A stretch of 26,536 bases of DNA from a virus: positions 1-26,536 of the IMG/VR virus record IMGVR_UViG_3300042383_000620. One strand, written 5' to 3'. A program made the translations under genes and the position numbers. Below, piece after piece: positions 1 through 9,130 of the stretch. Position 1 is the stretch's first letter. The number at the start of each line of letters is the position of its first letter. The notes below the pieces were generated by a model, which was not told the DNA's origin, searched no databases, and saw nothing but the letters and a program-made list of their open reading frames with translations.

Positions 1-138
1 CTAACGGACAGCCGGCCACCGGCACAGTCCATAAGCTTTACCCCACAGCAACTCTCCCAGTCCATGGTCGACTTCCGTGCTGGGGAGCGTGCTCCTTTGA
101 ACATATCGACATCGACATCAACAAATAGGGGGCGTTAA
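1..138 (+). CDS. C-terminal end of an upstream virion gene (partial)
   Basis: Frame 1 is open from the first base to a TAA at 136-138, giving the last 45 residues of a protein rich in Ser, Thr, Pro and Asn that ends STSTNRGR. The stop shares its last base with the ATG of the next gene (TAATG), the coupling used throughout this strand, so this is a real gene end. Position just before the large virion protein and scaffold suggests a portal protein, because portal usually precedes scaffold and capsid. That rests only on gene order; no domain is visible in 45 residues. Confidence 0.6.
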   Translation, partial: LTDSRPPAQSISFTPQQLSQSMVDFRAGERAPLNISTSTSTNRGR

Positions 139-3100
139 TGGGTTATATCGGCGGGGGATCCGACACTTCCGGGGGCATGCTTCAGCCTGCGCCGTCAATG
201 CCGCGTGCTCCCAAGCCAGAGATAAAGCAGCCGATTGATATCAATCTTGACCCCACCAATCCAGTTGAGACAGTAGCTGCAGGAATTGGAAACCTGTTTA
301 CGGGTGTTGTCAGGGGAGCAGCTGGCGCAGCTGATTTCCTTGGAGGAGTTCCCGTAATAGGGGATGTCGGGAAGGCAATAGCCGGAGGCGTAGGCGCACT
401 TGGAGAAGTCGGACTTAAGGGAACCCTTCAGGTAAAAGATATTGCAAAGGGAGCCCTTGACCTTGCAATGGTTCCTGGCCAAGTTGTACAGACCGGGGCG
501 GCAGCAGTCAGGGCATCTGGTGTTTTTGGAGATAGGCCAGACGACGTAAAAAGCATGATGTCAAGCGGTAAGCAATTCGGGGAAGTTGTTGACTACCTAG
601 TAAAGAATAACCGTGCTTTTAGCGACAACGCAGCCGCCAACCTTGGGTTTGCTCTTGTCACTGACCCTCTAAACTACGTGCCAATAGCTAAGCCATTCAC
701 TATGGCCAGAGGCGCGGCAGGATTGGCAAAAGTTGAGGCCACAGCCCTATCCAGGGCTGATGACCTTATAGCTGCATCTAAGGCCGGAAAATCAGTATCG
801 GCCCTTGAGTCTGAGCTGGGGGTAACAGTTGCAGGCAAAAGGCCAAGCCAAATAAGGAGTGCAGTTCTCGCGGGTGCAATTAACCCTGAGGACGCCGCAT
901 TCCTAGATCGATGGAGAATCCCGGGAGCCCTATACGACGCGACTGTTGGTAAAATGGGCAGGGGTTTTGGGGCACTCACGTCTGCAATGCTTACTCCAGT
1001 ATTTATTGGAGCCACCAAGGAGCTACGGCAAGCCCCTAGGCTCACAGTAAAGTTCCTTGCGGATAATGGCAGGCCTGAACTTGCAGACAACCTTGCGCAA
1101 GCTATTGGCCGCGGTCTCAACCAGACCATGATATTTACAATCGGCAAGCTTTTCAACCGCTCTACTTCAAACGTAGCTACCGCAAGAGCAAACCGAGTTG
1201 TGTCCATCAGGAATCAAGGACGGGCACTAGAAAAGGCCGGAAGGGTTGCAAACGGTAAGGAGTGGGCAGCAAAAGAGCTAAATAACGAGGGCCTTTCTTC
1301 CGGCGACGCAGGATCGATGGAGCTCCTGAACCGAATCTGGGAGGCCTCTGACGATGCAGTAAGGGCTGCCCGAAGAGATTGGATCGACATACAGGTAAAG
1401 GCAGAAGTACGCCAGGTTGGAGCCGAGGCCGGAGGCAACTGGCAAACCATCCAGAAGGCTGGTGGCGTTAGGATGTCAGACTCGGCCCTCGAGGCATCTT
1501 CCCACATTGCGGAAGGGGCATACAAGCTTGAGAGACTTTCTCCTGAATTCCGAAGAACACTCTTCGTAGAAAAGGGTGCCGCCGCCGTGTCCGGCCATGG
1601 CAAGAAGCAGGTTGCTGACGCGTTCTCTGGGAATATTACACCGACAAGTCCAGAGGCCACTGCACTTCTTAGTCGATTCTGGGACGAGACTGTTTCTAAA
1701 ATGGGCCCAGAAGACCAAGCTCGATATGTCCAGCTCATGGAGATCGCCGCATATGGTAATCAGGGAACTAACGCAGCAATAATAAGAACAGCTCTTTCCG
1801 CCGTTGCCAAGGGGGATGAGAAGAAGCTAGCTGAAATTCTTGGTAAGGAAGTTCCTACTGCAAGGTTCGAAGAGCTACGAAAGATGCTGTCTGACCCGGC
1901 AAACACGAAGTACACCAGGATTAACCTTGTAAAGTCCGACAGTCTAACTAAAGAGCGTCTTGAATCTCTTAGGGACATTGCTGCCGCCGTGGAAAAAGGA
2001 GAGGCCATTCCCTCTGGAATTCTTGCGTCTCTTCCTGAGGAATTTGCCCAGATTGTCGGTGCGGCAAAAAGCCCTGACGATATAGCCGTAGCTATTGCTT
2101 CATACTTCCCTGACTTCGGCATGATAGTAAACCGTGCAGAAAAAGCGGTTTGGGCTGAAATGAAGTCCAACATAGACGAAATGATCAAGAGCGGGAACTA
2201 CGTTGTTAAGGCATCTGTTGACGAAGTTGCTGAGTTTCAAGGAATACTAAACAAGCTTAGCCCAGGTGCCGGAGCGGCCGTTCTGAAGTCTCTAGAGTCC
2301 GGTCGATACAGCCTTGGGTTTGCCCCAGAGTCTGGGGTAAGGGTTTCTATGGCCACAAAGGTAACGGACGACGCGGTTGAGTATATCCCGGATTCCGTAC
2401 TTCCTTTCATTGACAGCACAGCCAACCTCTTTGACGACACCCTAGAGCTTTCCGCTAACTCATTTAATAGGTCAGCTCTCCGACAAATGGCCGACAAGTG
2501 GCTGACCCCTGTTAGCTCTAGAGCGGTTCAAAATGAGCAGATTGCCACCGCAATCAGGCTAGCACAAAGGTACGGCGGAACCGAGGCGGACGGAAGAAGG
2601 GTCTTGGCGCAGATCAACGAGGAGGCCCTCCGTAGAAGGATGGTTCCTCGTGCTTTGATCATGGACGAGAACTTTGTAACAAAGACGTTCCAGTCTGCAT
2701 TTGGACCAAAAATCTATACTAAAATGATTGACGAAATAGGAGACCCTCGCAAGGCACTCATGACCCTTTATGCCGGATCAAAGGGGACCGTAGGGACTGC
2801 CCAGAACTTTACTGGTTGGGCAAAGACAAAGGTTCCCTCACTTGCTATAATAACAGATTACGTGTACCCTCAACTAAAGTTCCGATACAACCCGTTCTTC
2901 TTTGTTCAGGAGTACATTGAATCCCCATTCTTCAACCGGCTTCGAGGTATTAACCGGACAATGACAAGCGGAGAGTATAAAACTCGTCATGGCTGGATAA
3001 GAGCCCTTCCGTACGGTTCAAATTTTCTGGGAAGCCGCGTAGCACAGAGGGCCGGCATATCCAAGCTTGGAGAGGAGATCACACAGCCTATGGCCGCAAC

Positions 3101-4649
3101 GGTTCTTGGAGACTCTACCGCTGCAATAACCGCTGACCTTGACGTTATAAACTCCCTGGTTGCCCTTGGTGGGGCCCAGATTGGCAAAGTTGTCGACGAC
3201 ACAAAGAATGGCGCCATAGTAAGGCAGGGCTTGGCTCAAAGCATAAAAGGCGGGTTTGGGGACATGGTAAGGAATATTATAAACCCTTACCCTATGAAGA
3301 TGGCCAGGCGAGAAGAGGCCGCCCTGTCTATTGGGCTTGACGAGCTTGGGGCTGTTATGAGAACCCAATTCCCAAGGCAGTTTGTTCAGGGATCAAAAAC
3401 ATACGGAACAAATAACCCAAAAGAAATCTTAATCAACCTTATACGTGACGCTAAAAATGGTTATGTGAACCCAGTACGCGTTCTTGATGGAAACCGTCCA
3501 CCTGGCTTTGGGTTCTCTGCCAAGGGATCTCCAGATGCAGCCAAATCTCTGGCAGGAGACGTGTCTTCTCTCAGGGGCAAAGTGTCCGGGGCTTCAGACG
3601 AGGCATCTAAGATTGCCACGGCAAAAGCCGAGTCGATTATCCTTAAGGACGCTATAGAAAAGTCTGCTGCCCTTGGCAACGACGTTTCCAAACTGGCGGA
3701 ACTTAACATTAAGCTTATTGGCGTTAGGAGTGGAGACGAGGCCATAAAGATCATAGACAAGATGGCAGCGTTTGCCAATGAGGGACAGGCAATTGCCACG
3801 CAGTCAGTCAAGAACTTCGACCTGCTATCAAAAGCTATTAAGGAGTACCCAGAGCTTGCTGGATTTAACACAAAGGGATTTACAAGGGAAAGCCTTGCGG
3901 CATCTCTGGCAAACTTCCGAAAGTATGGCGGGGATTTCCCGGGACTAGAAAATGCCTTAACAAAGCTTCAGAAGGGTCAAAAGCTTGACGCAGAAGATGT
4001 TCGTGCGGTTCAGTTTGGAATGAACAAGCTAATCGGGGAGCATGGCTTCGAGGAGGTCCTACTTTCAGCTCTACGGGTTACACTAAAGGATACTGCAGAT
4101 GCTGCAAACAGAATCCACTTTTACAACCCTAACAGAACAGCTTTTGAAAGAAGCCTAAATCATCCCGTTCTTGGGATATACCCACTTTCTTACATGATGG
4201 GCAAGGTTGTTCCTGAGATGGCCAGGGCTGCTTTTGTAAAAATGCCGTTCACAAACAAGACGAGGCCATTTGCTGGATACGAAATGGTCAGGGAGGCCCA
4301 GGACCATTTGGCCACATGGGCGGAGACTGACCCCGAAGGGATGGACTCATTGTTCAAGTCGGATGCGGTATTCATGTTCAAGCAGCTTTTCCCGGCCGTT
4401 CCAGGTGATATTTCTGTGAGCGGTCCAAAGTGGCTTAATGCATACCTAATGCAGCTTGAGCGTGCCGGAAGGCCTCCTGCACCAGGACGAGAGCCTGCGC
4501 AGGCGGACCCGTTCTACGCAATACGGGCTCTTGCTGAACAGGGTGCAACGCAAAACGTATACGGAGTTCTAAAGAGATTCGGAGGGGTCGGATCAGAAGT
4601 ATGGGATTACTTCGATGGCCCTGTCGATTATGTTGAGCCAAACAAGTAA
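138..4649 (+). CDS. Very large (1503 aa) probable internal or ejected virion protein
   Basis: I cannot assign this to a named family with certainty. It lies between the presumed portal end and the scaffold gene, where phages often encode minor capsid, MuF-type or internal proteins delivered with the DNA. Residues about 40-105 are Gly/Ala-rich and hydrophobic with many amphipathic stretches; the middle is largely helical and Ala/Lys/Glu-rich. A C-terminal block around residues 1320-1360 carries an aromatic, Pro-rich patch (FYNPNRTAFERSLNHP, then YPLSYMMGK). No signal peptide and no catalytic motif are obvious. A large helical protein with membrane-active segments next to the capsid genes fits an ejection protein; a displaced tape measure is the alternative. 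The start is an ATG sharing a base with the previous stop, preceded by GGGGG. Codon use is rich in AGG and ATA, unlike the capsid gene. Confidence 0.6.
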   Translation: MGYIGGGSDTSGGMLQPAPSMPRAPKPEIKQPIDINLDPTNPVETVAAGIGNLFTGVVRGAAGAADFLGGVPVIGDVGKAIAGGVGALGEVGLKGTLQVKDIAKGALDLAMVPGQVVQTGAAAVRASGVFGDRPDDVKSMMSSGKQFGEVVDYLVKNNRAFSDNAAANLGFALVTDPLNYVPIAKPFTMARGAAGLAKVEATALSRADDLIAASKAGKSVSALESELGVTVAGKRPSQIRSAVLAGAINPEDAAFLDRWRIPGALYDATVGKMGRGFGALTSAMLTPVFIGATKELRQAPRLTVKFLADNGRPELADNLAQAIGRGLNQTMIFTIGKLFNRSTSNVATARANRVVSIRNQGRALEKAGRVANGKEWAAKELNNEGLSSGDAGSMELLNRIWEASDDAVRAARRDWIDIQVKAEVRQVGAEAGGNWQTIQKAGGVRMSDSALEASSHIAEGAYKLERLSPEFRRTLFVEKGAAAVSGHGKKQVADAFSGNITPTSPEATALLSRFWDETVSKMGPEDQARYVQLMEIAAYGNQGTNAAIIRTALSAVAKGDEKKLAEILGKEVPTARFEELRKMLSDPANTKYTRINLVKSDSLTKERLESLRDIAAAVEKGEAIPSGILASLPEEFAQIVGAAKSPDDIAVAIASYFPDFGMIVNRAEKAVWAEMKSNIDEMIKSGNYVVKASVDEVAEFQGILNKLSPGAGAAVLKSLESGRYSLGFAPESGVRVSMATKVTDDAVEYIPDSVLPFIDSTANLFDDTLELSANSFNRSALRQMADKWLTPVSSRAVQNEQIATAIRLAQRYGGTEADGRRVLAQINEEALRRRMVPRALIMDENFVTKTFQSAFGPKIYTKMIDEIGDPRKALMTLYAGSKGTVGTAQNFTGWAKTKVPSLAIITDYVYPQLKFRYNPFFFVQEYIESPFFNRLRGINRTMTSGEYKTRHGWIRALPYGSNFLGSRVAQRAGISKLGEEITQPMAATVLGDSTAAITADLDVINSLVALGGAQIGKVVDDTKNGAIVRQGLAQSIKGGFGDMVRNIINPYPMKMARREEAALSIGLDELGAVMRTQFPRQFVQGSKTYGTNNPKEILINLIRDAKNGYVNPVRVLDGNRPPGFGFSAKGSPDAAKSLAGDVSSLRGKVSGASDEASKIATAKAESIILKDAIEKSAALGNDVSKLAELNIKLIGVRSGDEAIKIIDKMAAFANEGQAIATQSVKNFDLLSKAIKEYPELAGFNTKGFTRESLAASLANFRKYGGDFPGLENALTKLQKGQKLDAEDVRAVQFGMNKLIGEHGFEEVLLSALRVTLKDTADAANRIHFYNPNRTAFERSLNHPVLGIYPLSYMMGKVVPEMARAAFVKMPFTNKTRPFAGYEMVREAQDHLATWAETDPEGMDSLFKSDAVFMFKQLFPAVPGDISVSGPKWLNAYLMQLERAGRPPAPGREPAQADPFYAIRALAEQGATQNVYGVLKRFGGVGSEVWDYFDGPVDYVEPNK

Positions 4650-4663
4650 CGCCATTTGGCGTT
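4648..4663 (+). other. Small hairpin between the 1503-aa gene and scaffold
   Basis: AACGCCA and TGGCGTT form an inverted repeat around two T residues (realistically a 6-bp stem with an ATTT loop). It begins inside the TAA stop of the large gene. No T-run follows, so it is more likely an mRNA processing or stability hairpin than a strong terminator. Confidence 0.45.
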
Positions 4664-4688
4664 GCATTTGGAAAAATAGGAGGAACGC

Positions 4689-5249
4689 ATGACGGACGAA
4701 GTCGTGACACCAGTCGTCACAGAGTCGGTCAACCTTGACGTGCAGGAAAATTTGCCTGTTGCCGAGGAACCCACTCAGGGCGCTGAGGACGTTGCCACTT
4801 GGAAGAAGCGTCTTGCTGGTAAGGACCAGGCGCTGACGGCAACCAAGAAGGAACTTGATGATGCTAAGCGCCAGCTGGACGATCTAGCAAAGTTCAAGGC
4901 ACAGATCGAGGAACAGAGCATGTCGGAATACGACAAGGCCCAGAACCGGATCAAGGCCTTGGAAAGCGAGATCACATCCAGTCGGGAACAGGCAAAGAGG
5001 GAAAGGCTCGCACGAGAATATCCTCTCTACAATCAGCTTTTGCAGGACACTGCCGGACTAGACGAAGACTCGAGGGCTGCTGCTTTCGAGAAATTCATCG
5101 CTGATGCGCGTACTGTAAGCGGTGAGGAGACGACATCTCTGGTTGATCCTAACAACCCACGAAGATCTGAACCCAAAGTTAATACCAAGCGCGATGCCTC
5201 GGCAATTGCCGATGAGCTTAAATCGCTTGGCAATCCATTCTTTGAGTAA
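4689..5249 (+). CDS. Capsid scaffolding protein
   Basis: The 186-aa protein is highly charged. It has an acidic N-terminus (residues 1-35), a long Lys/Glu-rich coiled coil (about 37-110, e.g. KKELDDAKRQLDDLAKFKAQ) and a C-terminal tail ending GNPFFE. This length, charge pattern and position directly before the capsid gene are typical of phage scaffolds, which template prohead assembly inside the shell and then leave. An AGGAGG site sits 6 bases before the ATG. The capsid gene starts 16 bases downstream, so the two are co-transcribed. Like the capsid gene it uses mostly AAG, CGN and ATC codons, consistent with high expression. No protease domain is visible. Confidence 0.82.
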   Translation: MTDEVVTPVVTESVNLDVQENLPVAEEPTQGAEDVATWKKRLAGKDQALTATKKELDDAKRQLDDLAKFKAQIEEQSMSEYDKAQNRIKALESEITSSREQAKRERLAREYPLYNQLLQDTAGLDEDSRAAAFEKFIADARTVSGEETTSLVDPNNPRRSEPKVNTKRDASAIADELKSLGNPFFE

Positions 5250-5265
5250 AGATTGAGGTAAGAAA

Positions 5266-6237
5266 GTGGCTACAACTAGTACCGCTACTACGAACTTCTC
5301 TGATCTCGTAACGCAACTTGTTGCGGCGCGAGCTCTTGAGGAGTTGCGTGCACGTGCAGTGCATGCGATGCCAGGGATGTATGTCCCTGCGCGTTTTGTG
5401 AAGGGCACGAACACCCTTCGCTACGCACGATACGCTGACCTTGGCGTCGTTACGTCGACGCTTTCGGAAGGTGTTGCACCAACTGACCAGGCCCTGACGA
5501 TCTCAAGCGAGTTCTTCACTGCTGATCAGTACGGTTCGACCGTCGCAGTGACGGACCTTGCTCAGATCGACAACCCACACGATCTCATTGGGATCGCTGC
5601 GGAGCGCATCGCCTACCAGGCGACTCGCTCGATGGATGTCATGGTCCGAGATAAGATCCACAGCTCGGCTAAGACCAGCGCAATTTTCGGCGCAACCGGC
5701 GCAACGACCCTCACCCAGAACACGGCCAACAGCGCAGTTGCTGCTGCGGGCGTGCTCAGCGGTGCATTCGTTAAGCAAATGGTTGCTCGACTCAAGGGCG
5801 CAAACGTTCCTCAGTTCGCTGATGGCACGTATCGCTGCATCATCCACCCAGCGCAGGAGTATGACCTCGTGTCAGACACCAGCGTCAACGGCTGGATCGA
5901 AGCAAACAAGTATGTCAACAACACCCCTCTTCTCACGAATGAGATTGGGCAGTTTGCTGGCGTACGCTTCATCGTGTCATCCGACGCGAAGGTTTACGAC
6001 ACCGCTGGCGCTTCGTCAGGGAACGTTTATAACGCTCTCTTCCTGAGCCCAGATGCGTACACCATCGGTGACTCGCAGACCCTCCAGAGCTACTTTGTGG
6101 CTCCTGGTGGCGATCACTCCGACCCACTCGCACAGAAGGCGTTGGTCGGTTACAAGATGCGCTTCGGCTCTCTCCTCCTCGATGAGGCAGGCGCCCGCTA
6201 TCGCATCCTGAAGACACAGGCTACGGTCTCTGTCTAA
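5266..6237 (+). CDS. Major capsid protein (N4-gp56 / HK97-fold type)
   Basis: The 323-aa protein resembles the N4-gp56 type of major capsid protein. It has an N-terminal helix (LVAARALEELRARAVHAMPG), a segment around residues 60-110 (LSEGVAP, then EFFTADQYGSTVAVTDLAQ) typical of the E-loop and P-domain, and a central receptor-like stretch (IIHPAQEYDL, about 195). It assembles the icosahedral shell. The GTG start at 5266 is supported by a GAGG site 10 bases upstream and by lying just after the scaffold stop. All Arg codons are CGN, all Lys codons AAG and all Ile codons ATC or ATT, with no AGA, AGG or ATA, unlike its neighbours. Two hairpins follow directly. Confidence 0.88.
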   Translation: MATTSTATTNFSDLVTQLVAARALEELRARAVHAMPGMYVPARFVKGTNTLRYARYADLGVVTSTLSEGVAPTDQALTISSEFFTADQYGSTVAVTDLAQIDNPHDLIGIAAERIAYQATRSMDVMVRDKIHSSAKTSAIFGATGATTLTQNTANSAVAAAGVLSGAFVKQMVARLKGANVPQFADGTYRCIIHPAQEYDLVSDTSVNGWIEANKYVNNTPLLTNEIGQFAGVRFIVSSDAKVYDTAGASSGNVYNALFLSPDAYTIGDSQTLQSYFVAPGGDHSDPLAQKALVGYKMRFGSLLLDEAGARYRILKTQATVSV

Positions 6238-6238
6238 T

Positions 6239-6300
6239 CTCAGCATAGTTAGCTGAGTGGGGCCCCGGCGGTTGTACCGCAAGTTTGCCGTCGGGGCCCC
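6239..6300 (+). terminator. Tandem hairpins after the capsid gene
   Basis: The first hairpin is CTCAGC / GCTGAG with a 7-base loop (6239-6257). The second is a 13-bp stem, GGGGCCCCGGCGG with CCGTCGGGGCCCC including one G-U pair, and a 16-base loop (6259-6300). No T-run follows. They begin two bases after the capsid stop, so they could end or attenuate transcription, or stabilise capsid mRNA against 3' decay. U-less terminators are common in actinobacteria. Confidence 0.7.
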
Positions 6301-6329
6301 CCACACCCAGCCATAGGAGGATAACCGAT

Positions 6330-7589
6330 ATGGCTGATACTGTCAAGGTCCTAGTCTGGGGAACTGCCGAGCAGGGCCCCTGCGCATATTTCCGTGGCCA
6401 CATGTTTGACGATGAGCTTAAAAGGCTTGGGATCGAGATGCGGCATATCGACAAGGTAGAGTTCGTTTCTCACCCACTGGCGGCAGGAATGAGCCAGGAT
6501 GAGGCAATGACTAAAGGCCTCCTTAAAATCGACACAAAGGATATAGATTGGGCGGATGTGATTATGTTCCGCCGATACTATAACTGCTCTGCCAAATGCA
6601 CTACTTGCGGGCTTGCAAGCAAAGACGGTGAGCTAATAAGGTCCCACCCTCACAAGATGGATCTTCGAGACGGTATCACGGAGATGACCTGGCCGGCCTT
6701 TGAGAGCCGAGCCCACAACAAGGGAATCATATACGAAACAGACGATAACCACTTCTTGATAAAACCGTGGAATGGCTATTTCCCTGACGTGGTCCAAGAG
6801 TGGCCACTTATCGAGAGAATGGCTAAGCGTGCAGACGTCATAACTACAAGCACAAAGCCTATAGCAGATTACTACGGCAAATTCAATGACAGCGTTAGGA
6901 TAATAAGAAATGCAATTGATCCGTCGATTTATACTACTGAGCATAGCCGTCCTGACATCAGTGGCGATCTTCCGCGTGTGGTCTACTATGGAAGTACGGT
7001 GCGAATGCGAGACTACGGAGGAGAATACGACCACGGCAAAAAGAGGTTTGTAGGAGGGTACTGCGGCAAGTCCATTGAGGAGTTGCGCAGCCCTATTAAA
7101 AAGCTCTGGAATGTGTTCATTGGGGTAAACCCAGGGACAGAGCACATTATTTCTCCGTTCTTTGACGAGGCATATCACTACGTTGAGAACATTAGGGGAT
7201 TTGCCGAAACCCTAACAAGAAGCTACCCAGACATAGGGATAGCCCCATTGGTAGGCGACGATTTCGACAGGAACAAGTCAGAGCTTCACTGGCTTGAGTA
7301 CACAATGGTTGGAGCAGCATTCGTTGGACAGAAGTTCAAGTACGGGGAGTCACCATACAGCATGGTCCGACATGGCGTGGACGGGATGCTGGCATCGACA
7401 AGATCAGAATGGTACAGCGCAATGAAGTCGCTGGTAGAAAGCAAGGATCTAAGGGAACAGCTTTCCGGAGCAGCTAAGGAGCGCATTTTGAGGGAGTACG
7501 ACTACAAGGAAAGGGCCCAGGAGTGGGCCGAGGTGTTCCGCTGGGCCGCTGAGCACCCGAACTATGGCCTACGAAAGAAGGAAGATTGA
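6330..7589 (+). CDS. GT-B fold glycosyltransferase (GT4-like)
   Basis: The 419-aa protein has an N-terminal Rossmann-type strand (KVLVWG, residues 5-10). Its C-terminal half has the classic nucleotide-sugar site of GT4-like enzymes: DIGIAPLVGDDFDRNKSELH (starting near residue 301), then EYTMVGAAFVG and a PYSMVRHGVDGML loop. It would transfer a sugar from an NDP-sugar donor to a protein or glycan. An unusual CSAKCTTC cluster near residue 86 could bind metal. The ATG at 6330 was chosen over an upstream in-frame ATG because AGGAGG lies just before it and the upstream start falls inside the hairpin region. Its place between capsid and tail genes, with sugar-nucleotide enzymes downstream, suggests virion glycosylation; superinfection-blocking surface modification is an alternative. 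Confidence 0.85.
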   Translation: MADTVKVLVWGTAEQGPCAYFRGHMFDDELKRLGIEMRHIDKVEFVSHPLAAGMSQDEAMTKGLLKIDTKDIDWADVIMFRRYYNCSAKCTTCGLASKDGELIRSHPHKMDLRDGITEMTWPAFESRAHNKGIIYETDDNHFLIKPWNGYFPDVVQEWPLIERMAKRADVITTSTKPIADYYGKFNDSVRIIRNAIDPSIYTTEHSRPDISGDLPRVVYYGSTVRMRDYGGEYDHGKKRFVGGYCGKSIEELRSPIKKLWNVFIGVNPGTEHIISPFFDEAYHYVENIRGFAETLTRSYPDIGIAPLVGDDFDRNKSELHWLEYTMVGAAFVGQKFKYGESPYSMVRHGVDGMLASTRSEWYSAMKSLVESKDLREQLSGAAKERILREYDYKERAQEWAEVFRWAAEHPNYGLRKKED

Positions 7590-8275
7590 TGGCGACATTC
7601 CAAAATCTCATAGACGATATCCAGTCGGATCTTCGCGACCCGAACGCCCTGACCTGGTCGGAGGCGGAGATCAAGTCGCTGATCAACCTTGGGGTTCAGC
7701 ACGTAGAGGGAGTGTATCCCAAGGAGATTGTCAAGGAGTACAACTACACTTCTCCTTTGATCTCGAATGGACTGAAGACGGTAGATATATCGACTACGAC
7801 AAACACTGCCGGTGGCGACCGGTTCTTGACAATATTCCGAATAGACGTCTTCGGAGGCTCAATAGGAAGCCGCACTGGGTACCTAGAAAGCATCGTCACG
7901 TCAAGTGGTGAGGGAGCGAACTCAGGATGGGAAATCCACGGAGGGGTGCTGTACTTCCCGCCTGGGTACACAATAGCCTCCCCTTCAGTTCTTCGTGTCT
8001 ACGGATATGGAACATACAACATCTGCGCGTCAGGAGTGTCTGCATCTGCCGTTACGGTAGACCTGGACGTCTCAGCAGAGAATGCCGTAAAGGTGTTCGT
8101 CCAGTCGGAGGCCCTATACCGACTCGTTGGCGACCGAGCGTCATTCCAACAGTGGCAGGTATCTTCTGGTGCAACTGACGTAACGCCAATCGGCATGAAC
8201 CAGCTTGCCTTCAGCGCCAGGCAGCGATGGAAGGACGAACTACGCCGAATCCGACGCATGCGCCGGGTGTCGTAA
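7589..8275 (+). CDS. Head-tail adaptor (connector) protein
   Basis: The 228-aa protein starts MATFQNLIDDIQSDLRDPNA, then WSEAEIKSLINLGVQHVEG, the pattern seen at the N-terminus of phage adaptor proteins (helix, LRD, W..EEI..WIN..). The middle is beta-rich and the C-terminus is very basic (RRIRRMRR). Such proteins dock under the portal and join head to tail. The ATG overlaps the glycosyltransferase stop (TGATG) with AAGGA upstream; a TTG immediately before is a less likely start. The call rests on N-terminal pattern and position. Confidence 0.62.
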   Translation: MATFQNLIDDIQSDLRDPNALTWSEAEIKSLINLGVQHVEGVYPKEIVKEYNYTSPLISNGLKTVDISTTTNTAGGDRFLTIFRIDVFGGSIGSRTGYLESIVTSSGEGANSGWEIHGGVLYFPPGYTIASPSVLRVYGYGTYNICASGVSASAVTVDLDVSAENAVKVFVQSEALYRLVGDRASFQQWQVSSGATDVTPIGMNQLAFSARQRWKDELRRIRRMRRVS

Positions 8276-9130
8276 ATGGATTTTAATCAGCCCATCAGCC
8301 TGCAGACTGCATCTGCTACGTTCCTGGAAATCAACACTATTACCTCGGCGCTTGGCCCTGCAACGCCGCTATCCGGCTATGCCGTTGACGGCGCGAACAT
8401 TGGGGCGTCCGGAGTCCGAGGATACACAGTGGAGGAAGCACAGAGGGACGGCATTAGGGGCGCAGAGGCCTTTCTAGGCCCAAGAAATGTCACCCTGGTT
8501 GTATCAGTTTACGGGAGCACAATTGGCAATTTCTGGGACAAGATAGACACTCTCAGCGGGTCTATGGACCCGTACCCTGACCCATTTGTAACGGATGACG
8601 GATTCAGGCAGTTAAGGTTCTATTCCCCAACAGGAGTTACCACTAAACAAGTATACATGTTGGTAAGGCCAACGGCTACTCCTGCCATTGGGGTTACAAA
8701 GAATCAGTCAATTGGTGCGTCTGCCAAAGGGTTTGCGACCAACACGCAGCTTCCGTTTATTTCCAAGGACCCTAGGAAGATTTCGGTTTCTGAGTCTACT
8801 GTTTCGATATCGGTGGGGACTACGACCGTTCCGTACACCGGTAACTACAAGTATTACCCGACGGTAATTGTTACAGCTTCCGGTACAAGCGCCTCGTACA
8901 CTCTTGGCGGGAAGACGGTTTCCCTTATAGGTCTTTCCTCAGGAACCAGCTACTACATCGACCACGGAAGGGCGACCCTTAGGATCGGATCTCCAACTGG
9001 AACCATATCCCAAGGTAAGTTCAATGAGGTTCTCATGACCGGCTTTGGCGCCATATATTCTGGTGCTAGCGTTGTACTAAGTGGAAGCGCGTCCGGTGGG
9101 TCTATAATCTACCGGGAGGCCTGGCTGTGA
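8276..9130 (+). CDS. Distal tail (Dit-like) protein
   Basis: The 284-aa protein is beta-rich and Gly/Ser/Thr-rich. It contains features seen in siphovirus distal tail proteins: a domain that opposes the tail tube (VTLVVSVYGSTIGNFWDKID) and a later galectin-like section (YPTVIVTASGTSASYTLGG, then YYIDHGRATLRIG). Dit hexamers link the tail end to the hub. The ATG begins right after the adaptor's TAA, and its own stop overlaps the GTG of the hub gene, so the three are translationally coupled. No tail-tube or tape-measure gene lies between adaptor and this gene, which is odd for a long-tailed phage. Family assignment is by pattern only. Confidence 0.58.
   Translation: MDFNQPISLQTASATFLEINTITSALGPATPLSGYAVDGANIGASGVRGYTVEEAQRDGIRGAEAFLGPRNVTLVVSVYGSTIGNFWDKIDTLSGSMDPYPDPFVTDDGFRQLRFYSPTGVTTKQVYMLVRPTATPAIGVTKNQSIGASAKGFATNTQLPFISKDPRKISVSESTVSISVGTTTVPYTGNYKYYPTVIVTASGTSASYTLGGKTVSLIGLSSGTSYYIDHGRATLRIGSPTGTISQGKFNEVLMTGFGAIYSGASVVLSGSASGGSIIYREAWL

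Noticed and set aside
195-4710. Long frames on the opposite strand of the 1503-aa gene
   Set aside because: They are shadows of a continuous coding frame; no start sites or coupling, and nothing recognisable in translation.
6285-6329. Earlier ATG for the glycosyltransferase
   Set aside because: It lies in the hairpin after the capsid gene and has no ribosome site; the ATG at 6330 has AGGAGG.
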